A stretch of DNA of 64,000 bases from Amia ocellicauda (GCF_036373705.1 NW_027102776.1:1-64000), one strand, 5' to 3'; numbered from the stretch's first letter, positions 45,547-57,708 are shown. Translations and numbers: made by a program. The notes: generated by a model not told the origin, from the letters alone.

Positions 45547-45666
45547 GCTTTCGGCCACACCGTCCTGAATGCGCATGATATCGTCAGATCTCGGAAGCTA
45601 AACGGGGCAGGACCTGGTCAGTACTTGAATGTGAGACCTCCTGGAAATACCAGGTGCTGCAAGCTT
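45547..45666 (+). rRNA. 5S rRNA copy 112, class h
   Basis: Duplicate of copy 108 with T4 terminator. Confidence 0.58.
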
Positions 45667-45889
45667 TTACGTCTCCTGGGTAACTTTATCGTAGCTCTTA
45701 ATATTCTCTTTCAGTCTGCAGGAGATATAATTGAAGTATTGTACACGTATCCAGCTACTGTCAACACCCTTTGCTGCACTGATATTTTTCCATCCATTTT
45801 TCTTTTTTCTTTTTTTATATTTTTTTTTTGCTGGAAGTTCCGTCAATATCCGCCAACCTTTAAGAGACATCATGCAGCCAGGCCTTTCG

Positions 45890-46009
45890 GCTTGTGGCCA
45901 CACCGTCCTGAATGCGCCTGATCTCGTCAGATCTCGGAAGCTAAACGGGACAGGGCCTGGTCAGTACTTGGATGGGAGACCTCCTGGAAATACCAGGTGC
46001 TGCAAGCTT
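45890..46009 (+). rRNA. 5S rRNA copy 113, class a
   Basis: AAACGGGACAGGG A box. Confidence 0.78.
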
Positions 46010-46229
46010 TTTACATCTCCTGGGTAACTTCAGCGTAGCTCTTAATACTCTCATTCAGTCTGGAGGAGATATAATTGAAGAATTGTACATGTACCCGGCT
46101 ACTGTCAACACCCTGTCCTGCACTGATATTTTTCCCTCCATTTTTCTATTTATTTATTTTTTATTTTTTGCTGGAAGTTCTGTCAATACCCGCCAGCCTT
46201 TAAGAGACATCATGCAGCCAGGCCTCTTG

Positions 46230-46349
46230 GCTTGCGGCCACACCGTCCTGAACACGCCCGATCTCGTCAGATCTCGGAAGCTAAACGGGGCAGGGCATCG
46301 TCAGTACTTGGATGGGAGACCTCCTGGAAATACCTGGTGCTGCAAGCAT
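46230..46349 (+). rRNA. 5S rRNA copy 114, class a
   Basis: GGGCATCG, CCTGGTG and GCATTTTA end. Confidence 0.68.
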
Positions 46350-46567
46350 TTTACGTCTCCTGGGAAACTTCATCGTAGCTCTTAATACTCTCTATCTGTC
46401 TGGAGGAGATATAATTGAAGTATTGTACACGTACCCGGCTACTTTCAACAGCCTTTGCTGCACTGATATTTTTCCCTCCATTTTCCATTTTTTTTTTTTT
46501 TTTTTTTGCTGGAAGTTCCGTCAATACCCGCCAGCCTTTAAGAGACATCATGCAGCCAGGCCTCTCG

Positions 46568-46687
46568 GCTTGCGGCCACACCGTCCTGAACGCGCCCGAT
46601 CTCGTCAGATCTTGGAAGCTAAACGGGGCAGGACCTGGTCGGTACATGAATGTGAGACCTCCTGGAAATACCTGGTGCTGCAAGCTT
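46568..46687 (+). rRNA. 5S rRNA copy 115, class d
   Basis: G at +16; GATCTTGG. Confidence 0.6.
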
Positions 46688-46903
46688 TTACGTCTCCTGG
46701 GTAACTTTATCGTAGCTCTTAATACTCTCTATCTGTCTGGAGGAGATATAATTGAAGTATTGTACACGTACCCAGCTACTGTCAACACCCTTTGCTGCAC
46801 TGATATTTTTCCATCCATTTTTCTATTTTTTTTTTTTTTTTTTGCTGGAAGTTCCGTCAATACCCGCCAACCTTTAAGAGACATCATGCAGCCAGGCATC
46901 TCG

Positions 46904-47023
46904 GCTTGCGGCCACACCGTCCTGAATGCGCCCGATCTCATCATATCTCGGAAGCTAAACGGGGCAGGGTCTGGCCAGTACTTGGTTGGGTGACCACCTG
47001 GAAATACCAGGTGCTGCAAGCTT
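46904..47023 (+). rRNA. 5S rRNA copy 116, class k
   Basis: CATCATATC, GGTCTGGCCAG and GGTTGGGTGACCACC. Confidence 0.58.
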
Positions 47024-47238
47024 TTTACGTCTCCTGGGTAACTTCATCGTAGCTCTTAATACTCTCTTTCAGTCTGGAGGAGATATTATTGAAGAATTGT
47101 ACACGTACCCGGCTACTTTCAACAGCCTTTGCTGCACTGATATTTCTCCCTCCATTTTTCTTTTTTTTTTTTTTTTTTTGCTGGAAGTTCCGTCAATACC
47201 CACCAGCCTAAAGAGACATCATGCAGGCGGGCCTCTCG

Positions 47239-47358
47239 GCTTTCGGCCACACCGTCCTGAACGCGCCCGATATCGTCAGATCTCGGAAGGTAAAAGGGGC
47301 AGGGCCTGGTCAGTACTTGGATGGGTGACCTCCTGGAAATACCTGGTGCTGCAATCTT
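47239..47358 (+). rRNA. 5S rRNA copy 117, class j
   Basis: CAATCTTTTTT end; HindIII site lost. Confidence 0.58.
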
Positions 47359-47577
47359 TTTTGTCTCCTGGGTAACTTCATCGTAGCTCTTAGTACTCTC
47401 TTTCTGTCTGGAGGAGATATAATTGAAGTATTGTACACGTACACGGCTACTTTCAACAGCCTTTGCTGCACTGATATTTTTCCATCCATTTTTCTTTTTT
47501 TTTTTTTTTTTTTTTTTGCTGGAAGTTCCGTCAATACCCGCCAACCTTTAAGAGACATCATGCAGCCAGGCCTCTCG

Positions 47578-47697
47578 GCTTGTGGCCACACCGTCCTGAA
47601 TGCGCCCGATCTCGTAAGATCTCGGAAGCTAAACGGGGCAGGGCCTGGTCAGTACTTGGATGGCTGACCTCCTAGAAATACCAGGTGCTGCAAGCTT
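47578..47697 (+). rRNA. 5S rRNA copy 118, class i
   Basis: Otherwise near consensus. Confidence 0.68.
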
Positions 47698-47912
47698 TTT
47701 ACGTCTCCTGGGTAACTTCATCGTAGCTCTTAATACTCTCTTTCTGTCTCCAGGAGATATAATTGAAGAATTGTACACGTACTAGGCTACTTTCAACACC
47801 CTTTGCTGCACTGATATTTTTCCCTCCATTTATCTTTTTATTTTATTTTTTTGCTGGAAGTTCCGTCAATATCCGCCAGCCTTTAAGAGACATCATGCAG
47901 CCAGGCCTCTTG

Positions 47913-48032
47913 GCTTGTAGTCACACCGTCCTGAACGCGCCCGATCATATCAGATTTCGGAAGCTAAACGGGGCAGGGCCTGGTCAGTACTTGGATGTGT
48001 GACCTCCTGGAAATACCAGGTGCTGCAAGCTT
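47913..48032 (+). rRNA. 5S rRNA copy 119, class f
   Basis: As copy 107. Confidence 0.62.
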
Positions 48033-48241
48033 TTTACGTCTCCTGGGTAACTTCATCGTAGCTCTTAAAACTCTCTTTCTGTCTCCAGGAGATATAATTG
48101 AAGAATTGTACACGTACCCGGCTACTTTCAACACCCTTTGCTGCACTGGTATATTTCCCTCTATTTTTCTTTTTTTTTTTTGCTGGCAGTTCCGTCAATA
48201 CCCGCCAGCCTTTAAGAGACATCATGCAGCCAGGCATCTTG

Positions 48242-48361
48242 GCTTGCGGCCACACCATCCTGAACGCGCCCGATCTCGTCAGATCTCGGAAGCTAAATGG
48301 GGCAGGACCTGGTCAGTACATGAATGTGAGACCTCCTTGAAATACCTCGTGCTGCAAGCTT
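48242..48361 (+). rRNA. 5S rRNA copy 120, class d
   Basis: AAATGGGG, CCTTGAAATACCTCG. Confidence 0.58.
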
Positions 48362-48579
48362 TTACGTCTCCTGGGTAACTTTATCGTAGCTCTTAATACT
48401 CTCTATCTGTCTGGAGGAGATATAATTGAAGAATTGTACATGTACCCGGCTACTTTCAACACCCTTTGCTGCACTGATATTTTTCCCTCCCTTTTTCTAT
48501 TTTTTTTTTTTTTTTTTTTGCTGGAAGTTCCGTCAATACTTGCCAGCCTTTAAGAGACATCATGCAGCCAGGTCTCTTG

Positions 48580-48699
48580 CCTTGCGGCCACACCGTCCTT
48601 AACGCGCCTGATCTCATCATATCTCGGAAGCTAAACGGGGCAGGGTCTGGCCAGTACTTGGTTGGGTGACCACCTGGAAATACCAGGTGCTGCAAGCTT
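48580..48699 (+). rRNA. 5S rRNA copy 121, class k
   Basis: CCTTGCGG start (first base changed), CCTTAACG. Confidence 0.57.
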
Positions 48700-48914
48700 T
48701 TTACGTCTCCTGGGTAACTTCATCGTAGCTCTTAATACTCTCTTTCAGTCTGGAGGAGATATTATTGAAGAATTGTACACGTACCCGGCTACTTTCAACA
48801 GCCTTTGCTGCACTGATATTTCTCCCTCCATTTTTCTTTTTTTTTTTTTTTTTTTGCTGGAAGTTCCGTCAATACCCACCAGCCTAAAGAGACATCATGC
48901 AGGCGGGCCTCTTG

Positions 48915-49034
48915 GCTTTCGGCCACACCGTCCTGAACGCGCCCGATATCGTCAGATCTCGGAAGGTAAAAGGGGCAGGGCCTGGTCAGTACTTGGATGG
49001 GTGACCTCCTGGAAATACCTGGTGCTGCAAGCTT
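48915..49034 (+). rRNA. 5S rRNA copy 122, class j
   Basis: T6 terminator. Confidence 0.6.
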
Positions 49035-49254
49035 TTTTGTCTCCTGGGTAACTTCATCGTAGCTCTTAGTACTCTCTTTCTGTCTGGAGGAGATATAATT
49101 GAAGTATTGTACACGTACACGGCTACTTTCAACAGCCTTTGCTGCACTGATATTTTTCCATCCATTTTTCTTTTTTTTTTTTTTTTTTTTTTTTGCTGGA
49201 AGTTCCGTCAATACCCGCCAACCTTTAAGAGACATCATGCAGCCAGGCCTCTCG

Positions 49255-49374
49255 GCTTGTGGCCACACCGTCCTGAATGCGCCCGATCTCGTAAGATCTC
49301 GGAAGCTAAACGGGGCAGGGCCTGGTCAGTACTTGGATGGCTGACCTCCTAGAAATACCAGGTGCTGCAAGCTT
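49255..49374 (+). rRNA. 5S rRNA copy 123, class i
   Basis: Duplicate of copy 118. Confidence 0.68.
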
Positions 49375-49589
49375 TTTACGTGTCCTGGGTAACTTCATCG
49401 TAGCTCTTAATACTCTCTTTCTGTCTCCAGGAGATATAATTGAAGAATTGTACACGTACTAGGCTACTTTCAACACCCTTTGCTGCACTGATATTTTTCC
49501 CTCCATTTTTCTTTTTATTTTATTTTTTTGCTGGAAGTTCCGTCAATATCCGCCAGCCTTTAAGAGACATCATGCAGCCAGGCCTCTTG

Positions 49590-49709
49590 GCTTGTAGTCA
49601 CACCGTCCTGAACGCGCCCGATCATATCAGATTTCGGAAGCTAAACGGGGCAGGGCCTGGTCAGTACTTGGATGTGTGACCTCCTGGAAATACCAGGTGC
49701 TGCAAGCTT
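49590..49709 (+). rRNA. 5S rRNA copy 124, class f
   Basis: Duplicate of copy 119. Confidence 0.62.
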
Positions 49710-49918
49710 TTTACGTCTCCTGGGTAACTTCATCGTAGCTCTTAAAACTCTCTTTCTGTCTCCAGGAGATATAATTGAAGAATTGTACACGTACCCGGCT
49801 ACTTTCAACACCCTTTGCTGCACTGGTATATTTCCCTCTATTTTTCTTTTTTTTTTTTGCTGGCAGTTCCGTCAATACCCGCCAGCCTTTAAGAGACATC
49901 ATGCAGCCAGGCATCTTG

Positions 49919-50038
49919 GCTTGCGGCCACACCATCCTGAACGCGCCCGATCTCGTCAGATCTCGGAAGCTAAATGGGGCAGGACCTGGTCAGTACATGA
50001 ATGTGAGACCTCCTTGAAATACCTCGTGCTGCAAGCTT
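49919..50038 (+). rRNA. 5S rRNA copy 125, class d
   Basis: Duplicate of copy 120. Confidence 0.58.
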
Positions 50039-50172
50039 TTAAGTCTCCTGGGTAACGTTATCGTAGCTCTTAATACTCTCTATCAGTCTGGAGGAGATAT
50101 AATTGAAGTACTGTACACGTACCCAGCTCCTGTCAACATCCTTTGCTGCACTGATATTTTTCCATCCATTTT

Positions 50173-50209
<37 letters not shown>

Positions 50210-50265
50210 GAAGTTCCGTCAATACCCGCCAACCTTTAAGAGACATCATGCAGCCAGGCCTCTCG

Positions 50266-50385
50266 GCTTGCGGCCACACCGTCCTGAATGCGCCAGATCT
50301 CGTCAGATCTCGGAAGCTAAACGGGGCAGGGCCTGGTCAGTACTGGGATGGGAGACCTCCTAGAAATACCAGGTGCTGCAAGCCT
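50266..50385 (+). rRNA. 5S rRNA copy 126, class a
   Basis: GCGCCAGATC, GTACTGGGATGGG. Confidence 0.8.
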
Positions 50386-50600
50386 TTTACGTCTCCTGGG
50401 TAACTTCATCGTAGCTCTTAATACTCTCTTTCTGTCTCCAGGAGATATAATTTAAGAATTGTACACGTACTAGGCTACTTTCAACACCCTTTGCTGCACT
50501 GATATTTTTCCCTCCATTTTTCTTTTTATTTTATTTTTTTGCTGGAAGTTCCGTCAATATCCGCCAGCCTTTAAGAGACATCATGCAGCCAGGCCTCTTG

Positions 50601-50720
50601 GCTTGTAGTCACACCGTCCTGAACGCGCCCGATCATATCAGATTTCGGAAGCTAAACGGGGCAGGGCCTGGTCAGTACTTGGATGTGTGACCTCCTGGAA
50701 ATACCAGGTGCTGCAAGCTT
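50601..50720 (+). rRNA. 5S rRNA copy 127, class f
   Basis: As copy 107. Confidence 0.62.
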
Positions 50721-50928
50721 TTTACGTCTCCTGGGTAACTTCATCGTAGCTCTTAAAACTCTCTTTCTGTCTCCAGGAGATATAATTGAAGAATTGTACA
50801 CGTACCCGGCTACTTTCAACACCCTTTGCTGCACTGGTATATTTCCCTCTATTTTTCTTTTTTTTTTTGCTGGCAGTTCCGTCAATACCCGCCAGCCTTT
50901 AAGAGACATCATGCAGCCAGGCATCTCG

Positions 50929-51048
50929 TATTGCGGCCACACCGTCCTGAACGCGCCCGATCTCGTAAGATCTCGAAAGCTAAACGGGGCATGACCTGGT
51001 CAGTACTTGGATGGGAGACCTCCTTGAAATACCTCGTGCTGCAAGCTT
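50929..51048 (+). rRNA. 5S rRNA copy 128, class a-like
   Basis: TATTGCGG start breaks helix I; GTAAGATCTCGAAAGC; CCTCGTG. Confidence 0.6.
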
Positions 51049-51264
51049 TTACGTCTCCTGGGTAACTTTATCGTAGCTCTTAATACTCTCTATCTGTCTG
51101 GAGGAGATATTATTGAAGAATTGTACACGTACCCGGCTACTTTCAACAGCCTTTGCTGCACTGATATTTCTCCCTCCATTTTTCTTTTTTTTTTTTTTTT
51201 TTTTGCTGGAAGTTCCGTCAATACCCGCCAACCTTTAAGAGACATCATGCAGCCAGGCCTTTCG

Positions 51265-51384
51265 GCTTGTGGCCACACCGTCCTGAATGCGCCCGATCTC
51301 GTCAGATCTCGGAAGCTAAACGGGGCAGGGCCTGGTCAGTACTTGAATGGGAGACCTCCTACAAATACGAGGTGCTGCAAGCTT
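51265..51384 (+). rRNA. 5S rRNA copy 129, class a-like
   Basis: GAATGGGAGACC C box; CTACAAATACGAGG disturbs helix V. Confidence 0.68.
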
Positions 51385-51593
51385 TTTATGTCTCCTGGGT
51401 AACTTCATCGTAGCTCTTAATACTCTCTTTCTGTCTCCAGGAGATATAATTGAAGAATTGTACACGTACCCGGCTACTTTCAACACCCTTTGCTGCACTG
51501 GTATATTTCCCTCTATTTTTCTTTTTTTTTTTTGCTGGCAGTTCCGTCAATACCCGCCAGCCTTTAAGAGACATCATGCAGCCAGGCATCTCG

Positions 51594-51713
51594 GCTTGCG
51601 GCCACACCATCCTGAACGCGCCGGATCTCGTCAGATATCGGAAGCTAAACGGGGCAGGACCTGGTCAGTACATGAATGTGAGACCTCCTGGAAATACCTC
51701 GTGCTGCAAGCTT
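51594..51713 (+). rRNA. 5S rRNA copy 130, class d
   Basis: GCGCCGGATC, GATATCGG. Confidence 0.58.
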
Positions 51714-51921
51714 TTACGTCTCCTGTGTAACTTTATCGTAGCTCTTAATACTCTCTATCTGTCTGGAGGAGATATAATTGAAGTATTGTACACGTATCCA
51801 GCTACTGTCAACACCCTTTGCTGCACTGGTATTTCTCCCTCCATTTCTCTTTTTTTTTTTTGCTGGATGTTCCGTCAAAACCCGCCAACCATTAAGAGAC
51901 ATCATGCAGCCCGGCCTCTTG

Positions 51922-52041
51922 GCTTGCAGCCACACCGTCCTGAACGCCCCCGATCTCATCAGATCTTGGAATTTAAACGGGGCAGGGCCTGGTCAGTACT
52001 TGGATGGGTGACCTCCTGGAAATGCCAGGTGCTGCAAGCTT
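51922..52041 (+). rRNA. 5S rRNA copy 131, class l
   Basis: GCTTGCAGCC, GAACGCCCCC, GATCTTGG. Confidence 0.6.
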
Positions 52042-52256
52042 TTTACGTCCCCTGGGTAACTTCATCGTAGCTCTTAATACTCTCTTTCACTCTGGAGGAG
52101 ATATAATTGAAGTATTGTACACGTACCCGGCTACTTTCAACAGCCTTTGCTGCACTGATATTTCTCCCTCCATTTTTCTTTTTTTTTTTTTTTTTTTGCT
52201 GGAAGTTCCGTCAATACCCACCAGCCTAAAGAGACATCATGCAGCCAGGCTTCTTG

Positions 52257-52376
52257 GCTTTCGGCCACACCGTCCTGAACGCACCCGATATCGTCAGATC
52301 TTGAAAGGTAAAAGGGGCAGGGCCTGGTCAGTACTTGGATGGGTGACCTCCTGGAAATACCTGGTGCTGCAAGCTT
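52257..52376 (+). rRNA. 5S rRNA copy 132, class j
   Basis: GATCTTGAAAGG; CCTGGTG. Confidence 0.57.
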
Positions 52377-52583
52377 TTTTGTCTTCTGGGTAACTTCATC
52401 GTAGCTCTTAGTACTCTCTTTCTGTCTGGAGGAGATATAATTGAAGTATTGTACACGTACACGGCTACTTTCAACAGCCTTTGCTGCACTGATATTTTTC
52501 CCTCCATTTTTCTTTTTTTTTTTTGCTGGAAGTTCGTCAATATCCGCCAACCTTTAAGAGACATCATGCAGCCAGGCCTCTCG

Positions 52584-52703
52584 GCTTGTGGCCACACCGT
52601 CCTGAATGCGCCCGATCTCGTAAGATCTCGGAAGGTAAAAGGGGCAGGGCCTGGTCAGTACTTGGATGGGTGACCTCCTGGAAAAACCTGGTGCTGCAAG
52701 CTT
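52584..52703 (+). rRNA. 5S rRNA copy 133, mosaic i/j
   Basis: Class i 5-prime half (CTCGTAAGATC), class j A box and C box; GAAAAACCTGG. Confidence 0.58.
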
Positions 52704-52916
52704 TTTTGTCTCCTGGGTAACTTCATCGTAGCTCTTAATACTCTCTTTCTGTCTGGAGGAGACATAATTGAAGTATTGTACACGTACCCAGCTACTGTCA
52801 ACACCCTTTGCTGCACTGATATTTTCCCATCCATTTTTCTTTTTTTTTTTTTTTTTGCTGGAAGTTCCGTCAATACCCACCAACCTTTAAGAGACATCAT
52901 GCAGCCCAGCCTCTTG

Positions 52917-53036
52917 GCTTGCAGCCACACCGTCCTGAACGCCCCCGATCTCATCAGATCTTGGAATTTAAACGGGGCAGAGCCTGGTCAGTACTTGGAT
53001 GGGTGACCTCCTGGAAATGCCAGGTGCTGCAAGCTT
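52917..53036 (+). rRNA. 5S rRNA copy 134, class l
   Basis: GGCAGAGCCTGG. Confidence 0.6.
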
Positions 53037-53253
53037 TTTCGTCTCCTGGGTAACTTCATCGTAGCTCTTAATACTCTCTTTCTGTCTCCAGGAGATATAA
53101 TTGAAGAATTGTACACGTACCCGGCTACTTTCAACACCCTTTCCTGCACTGATATTTTTCCCTCCATTTTTCTATTTTTTTTTTTTTTTTTTTGCTGGAA
53201 ATTCCGTCAATACCCGCCAGACTTTAAGAGACATCATGCAGCCAGGCATCTTG

Positions 53254-53373
53254 GCTTGCGGCCACACCATCCTGAACTCGCCCGATCTCGTCAGATCTTG
53301 AAAGCTAAACGGGGCAGGACCTGGTCGGTACATGAATGTGAGACCTCCTGGAAATACCTGGTGCTTCAAGCTT
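53254..53373 (+). rRNA. 5S rRNA copy 135, class d
   Basis: GATCTTGAAAGC; GTGCTTCAAGC end. Confidence 0.57.
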
Positions 53374-53587
53374 TTACGTCTCCTGGGTAACTTTATCGTA
53401 GCTCTTAATACTCTCTATCTGTCTGGAGGAGATATAATTGAAGTATTGTACACGTACCCAGCTACTGTCAACACCCTTTGCTGCACTGATATTTTTCCAT
53501 CCATTTTTCTTTTTTGTTTTTTTTTTTGCTGGAAGTTCCGTCAATACCCGCCAACCTTTAAGAGACATCATGCAGCCAGGCTTCTCG

Positions 53588-53707
53588 GCTTGCGGCCACA
53601 CCGTCCTGAATGCGCCCGATCTCGTCAGATCTCGGAAGCTAAACGGGGCAGGGCCTGGTCAGTACTTGGATGGGAGACCTCCTAGAAATACCAGGTGCTG
53701 CAAGCCT
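53588..53707 (+). rRNA. 5S rRNA copy 136, class a
   Basis: GCTTGCGG and GAATGCG; AAGCCTTTT end. Confidence 0.83.
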
Positions 53708-53924
53708 TTTACGTCTCCTGGGTAACTTCATCGTAGCTCTTAATACTCTCTTTCTGTCTCTAGGAGATATAATTGAAGAATTGTACACGTACTAGGCTAC
53801 TATTAAAACACCCTTTGCTGCACTGATATTTTTCCCTCCATTTTTCTTTTTATTTTATTTTTTTCCTGGAAGTTCCGTCAATATCCGCCAGCCTTTAAGA
53901 GACATCATGCAGCCAGGCCTCTTG

Positions 53925-54044
53925 GCTTGTAGTCACACCGTCCTGAACGCGCCCGATCATATCAGATTTCGGAAGCTAAACGGGGCAGGGCCTGGTCAGT
54001 ACTTGGATGTGTGACCTCCTGGAAATACCAGGTGCTGCAAGCTT
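53925..54044 (+). rRNA. 5S rRNA copy 137, class f
   Basis: As copy 107. Confidence 0.62.
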
Positions 54045-54253
54045 TTTACGTCTCCTGGGTAACTTCATCGTAGCTCTTAAAACTCTCTTTCTGTCTCCAG
54101 GAGATATAATTGAAGAATGGTACACGTACCCGGCTACTTTCAACACCCTTTGCTGCACTGGTATATTTCCCTCTATTTTTCTTTTTTTTTTTTGCTGGCA
54201 GTTCCGTCAATACCCGCCAGCCTTTAAGAGACATCATGCAGCCAGGCATCTCG

Positions 54254-54373
54254 GCTTGCGGCCACACCATCCTGAACGCGCCCGATCTCGTCAGATCTTG
54301 GAAGCTAAACGGGGCAGGACCTGGTCAGTACATGAATGTGAGACCTCCTTGAAATACCTCGTGCTGCAAGCTT
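54254..54373 (+). rRNA. 5S rRNA copy 138, class d
   Basis: GATCTTGG; CCTTGAAATACCTCG. Confidence 0.58.
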
Positions 54374-54587
54374 TTACGTCTCCTGGGTAACTTTATCGTA
54401 GCTCTTAATACTCTCTATCTGTCTGGAGGAGATATAATTGAAGTACTGTACACGTACCCAGCTACTGTCAACATCCTTTGCTGCACTGATATTTTTCCCT
54501 CCATTTTTTTTTTTTTTTTTTTTTTTTGCTGGAAGTTCCGTCAATACCCGCCAACCTTTAAGAGACATCATGCAGCCAGGCCTCTCA

Positions 54588-54707
54588 GCTTGTGGCCACA
54601 CCGTCCTGAACGCGCCCGATCTCGTAAGATCTCGAAAGCTAAATGGGGCAGGACCTGGTCAGTACTTGGATGGGAGACCTCCTGGAAATACCAGGTGCTG
54701 CAAGGTT
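54588..54707 (+). rRNA. 5S rRNA copy 139, class a
   Basis: CTCGTAAGATCTCGAAAGC; CAAGGTTTTA end loses HindIII. Confidence 0.7.
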
Positions 54708-54926
54708 TTACATCTCCTGGGTAACTTTATCGTAGCTCTTAATTCTCTCTTTCTGTCTGGAGGAGATATAATTGAAGAATTGTACACGTACCCGGCTACT
54801 TTCAACACCCTTTGCTGCACTGATATTTTTCCCTCCATTTTTCTATTTTTTTTTTTTTTTTTTTTTGCTGGAAATTCCGTCAATACCCGTCATCCTTTAA
54901 GAGACATCATGCAGCCAGGCATCTCG

Positions 54927-55046
54927 GCTTGCGGCCACACCATACTGAACGCGCCCGATCTCGTCAGATCTCGGAAGCTAAACGGGGCAGGACCTGGTTA
55001 GTACATGAATGTGAGACCGCCTGGAAATACCAGGTGCTGCAAGCTT
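54927..55046 (+). rRNA. 5S rRNA copy 140, class d
   Basis: Has GGTTAGTAC and GAGACCGCCTGG, both as in other vertebrates and rare in this array. Confidence 0.62.
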
Positions 55047-55254
55047 TTTACGTCTCCTGGGTAACTTCATCGTAGCTCTTAATACTCTCTTTCAGTCTGG
55101 AGGAGATATTATTGAAGAATTGTACACGTACCCGGCTACTTTCAACAGCCTTTGCTGCACTGATATTTCTCCCTCCATTTTTCTTTTTTTTTTTTGCTGG
55201 AAGTTCGTCAATATCCGCCAACCTTTAAGAGACATCATGCAGCCAGGCCTCTCG

Positions 55255-55374
55255 GCTTGTGGCCACACCGTCCTGAATGCGCCCGATCTCGTAAGATCTC
55301 GGAAGGTAAAAAGGGCAGGGCCTGGTCAGTACTTGGATGGGTGACCTCCTGGAAATACCTGGTGCTGCAAGCTT
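55255..55374 (+). rRNA. 5S rRNA copy 141, mosaic i/j
   Basis: As copy 133; GGTAAAAAGGGCA. Confidence 0.58.
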
Positions 55375-55595
55375 TTTTGTCTCCTGGGTAACTTCATCGT
55401 AGCTCTTAATACTCTCTTTCTGTCTGGAGGAGACATAATTGAAGTATTGTACACGTACCCAGCTACTGTCAACACCCTTTGCTGCACTGATATTTTTCCA
55501 TCCATTTTTCTTTTTTTTTTTTTTTTTTTTTTTTTGCTGGAAGTTCCGTCAATACCCGCCAACCTTTAAGAGACATCATGCAGCCAGGCCTCTCG

Positions 55596-55715
55596 GCTTG
55601 TGGCCACACCGTCCTGAATGCGCCCGATCTCGTAAGATCTCGGAAGCTAAACGGGGCAGGGCCTGGTCAGTACTTGGATGGCTGACCTCCTAGAAATACC
55701 AGGTGCTGCAAGCTT
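55596..55715 (+). rRNA. 5S rRNA copy 142, class i
   Basis: As copy 118. Confidence 0.68.
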
Positions 55716-55924
55716 TTTACGTCTCCTGGGTAACTTCATCGTAGCTCTTAATACTCTCTTTCTGTCTGCAGGAGATATAATTGAAGAATTGTACACGTAC
55801 CCGGCTACTTTCAACACCCTTTGCTGCACTGGAATTTCTCCCTCCATTTCTCTTTTTTTTTTTTGCTGGATGTTCCGTCAAAACCCGCCAACCATTAAGA
55901 GACATCATGCAGCCCGGCCTCTTG

Positions 55925-56044
55925 GCTTGCAGCCACACCGTCCTGAACGCCCCCGATCTCATCAGATCTTGGAATTTAAACGGGGCAGGGCCTGGTCAGT
56001 ACTTGGATGGGTGACCTCCTGGAAATGCCAGGTGCTGCAAGCTT
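55925..56044 (+). rRNA. 5S rRNA copy 143, class l
   Basis: Preceded by CATTAAGAG; ATTAA in the TATA-like position. Confidence 0.6.
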
Positions 56045-56262
56045 TTTACGTCTCCTGGGTAACTTCATCGTAGCTCTTAATACTCTCTTTATATCTCCAG
56101 GAGAAATAATTGAAGAATTGTACACGTACCCGGCTACTTTCAACACCCTTTCCTGCACTGATATTTTTCCCTCCATTTTTCTATTTTTTTTTTTTTTTTT
56201 TTGCTGGAAATTCCCTCAATACCCGCCAGCCTTTAAGAGACATCATGCAGCCAGGCATCTCG

Positions 56263-56382
56263 GCTTGCGGCCACACCATCCTGAACTCGCCCGATCTCGT
56301 CAGATCTTGGAAGCTAAACGGGGCAGGACCTGGTCGGTACATGAATGTGAGACCTCCTGGAAATACCTGGTGCTGCAAGCTT
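56263..56382 (+). rRNA. 5S rRNA copy 144, class d
   Basis: GAACTCGCCC, GATCTTGG. Confidence 0.6.
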
Positions 56383-56596
56383 TTACGTCTCCTGGGTAAC
56401 TTTATCGTAGCTCTTAATACTCTCTATCTGTCTGGAGGAGATATAATTGAAGTATTGTACACGTACCCAGCTACTGTCAACACCCTTTGCTGCACTGATA
56501 TTTTTCCATCCATTTTTCTTTTTTTTTTTTTTTTTTGCTGGAAGTTCCGTCAATACCCGCCAACCTTTAAGAGACATCATGCAGCCAGGCCTCTCG

Positions 56597-56716
56597 GCTT
56601 GCGGCCACACCGTCCTGAATGCGCCCGATCTCGTCAGATCTCGGAAGCTAAACGGGGCAGGGTCTGGCCAGTACTTGGTTGGGTGACCTCCTGGAAATAC
56701 CAGGTGCTGCAAGCTT
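56597..56716 (+). rRNA. 5S rRNA copy 145, class k
   Basis: Class a-like 5-prime half; GGTCTGGCCAG and GGTTGGGTGACC. Confidence 0.62.
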
Positions 56717-56931
56717 TTTACGTCTCCTGGGTAACTTCATCGTAGCTCTTAATACTCTCTTTCAGTCTGGAGGAGATATTATTGAAGAATTGTACACGTA
56801 CCCGGCTACTTTCAACAGCCTTTGCTGCACTGATATTTCTCCCTCCATTTTTCTTTTTTTTTTTTTTTTTTGCTGGAAGTTCCGTCAATATCCGCCAGCC
56901 TTTAAGAGACATCATGCAGCCAGGCCTCTTG

Positions 56932-57051
56932 GCTTGTAGTCACACCGTCCTGAACGCGCCCGATCATATCAGATTTCGGAAGCTAAACGGGGCAGGGCCT
57001 AGTCAGTACTTGGATGTGTGACCTCCTGGAAATACCAGGTGCTGCAAGCTT
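56932..57051 (+). rRNA. 5S rRNA copy 146, class f
   Basis: GGGCCTAGTCAG. Confidence 0.6.
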
Positions 57052-57260
57052 TTTACGTCTCCTGGGTAACTTCATCGTAGCTCTTAAAACTCTCTTTCTG
57101 TCTCCAGGAGATATAATTGAAGAATTGTACACGTACCCGGCTACTTTCAACACCCTTTGCTGCACTGGTATATTTCCCTCTATTTTTTTTTTTTTTTTTT
57201 GCTGGAAGTTCCGTCAATACCCGCCAACCTTTAAGAGACATCATGCAGCCAGGCCTCTCG

Positions 57261-57380
57261 GCTTGTGGCCACACCGTCCTGAACGCGCCCGATCTCGTAA
57301 GATCTCGAAAGCTAAACGGGGCAGGACCTGGTCAGTACTTGGATGTGTGACCTCCTGGAAATACCAGGTGCTGCAAGCTT
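57261..57380 (+). rRNA. 5S rRNA copy 147, mosaic i/f
   Basis: CTCGTAAGATCTCGAAAGC with the class f C box GGATGTGTGACC. Confidence 0.58.
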
Positions 57381-57588
57381 TTTACGTCTCCTGGGTAACT
57401 TCATCGTAGCTCTTAGTACTCTCTATCTGTCTGGAGGAGATATAATTGAAGTATTGTACACGTACACGGCTACTTTGAACAGCCTTTGCTGCACTGATAT
57501 TTCTCCCTCCATTTTTCTTTTTTTTTTTTGCTGGAAGTTCGTCAATACCCGCCAACCTTTAAGAGACATCATGCAGCCAGGCCTCTCG

Positions 57589-57708
57589 GCTTGTGGCCAC
57601 ACCGTCCTGAACGCGCCCGATCTCGTAAGATCTCGAAAGCTAAACGGGGCAGGACCTGGTCAGTACTTGGATGTGTGACCTCCTGGAAATACCAGGTGCT
57701 GCAAGCTT
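57589..57708 (+). rRNA. 5S rRNA copy 148, mosaic i/f
   Basis: Same mosaic as copy 147, adjacent to it. Confidence 0.58.

Larger units (their letters stand above)
43700..45670 (+). repeat. 4-unit duplication (1339 bp)
   Basis: Copies 107-108 (classes f, h) and 111-112 are 1339 bp apart with matching spacers, including the TACTAGGCTAC word upstream. Confidence 0.85.
46860..50050 (+). repeat. Tandem 5-unit duplication (1676-1677 bp)
   Basis: Copies 116-120 and 121-125 match one for one (classes k, j, i, f, d), including the rare GGTTGGGTGACCACC C-box region. Confidence 0.9.
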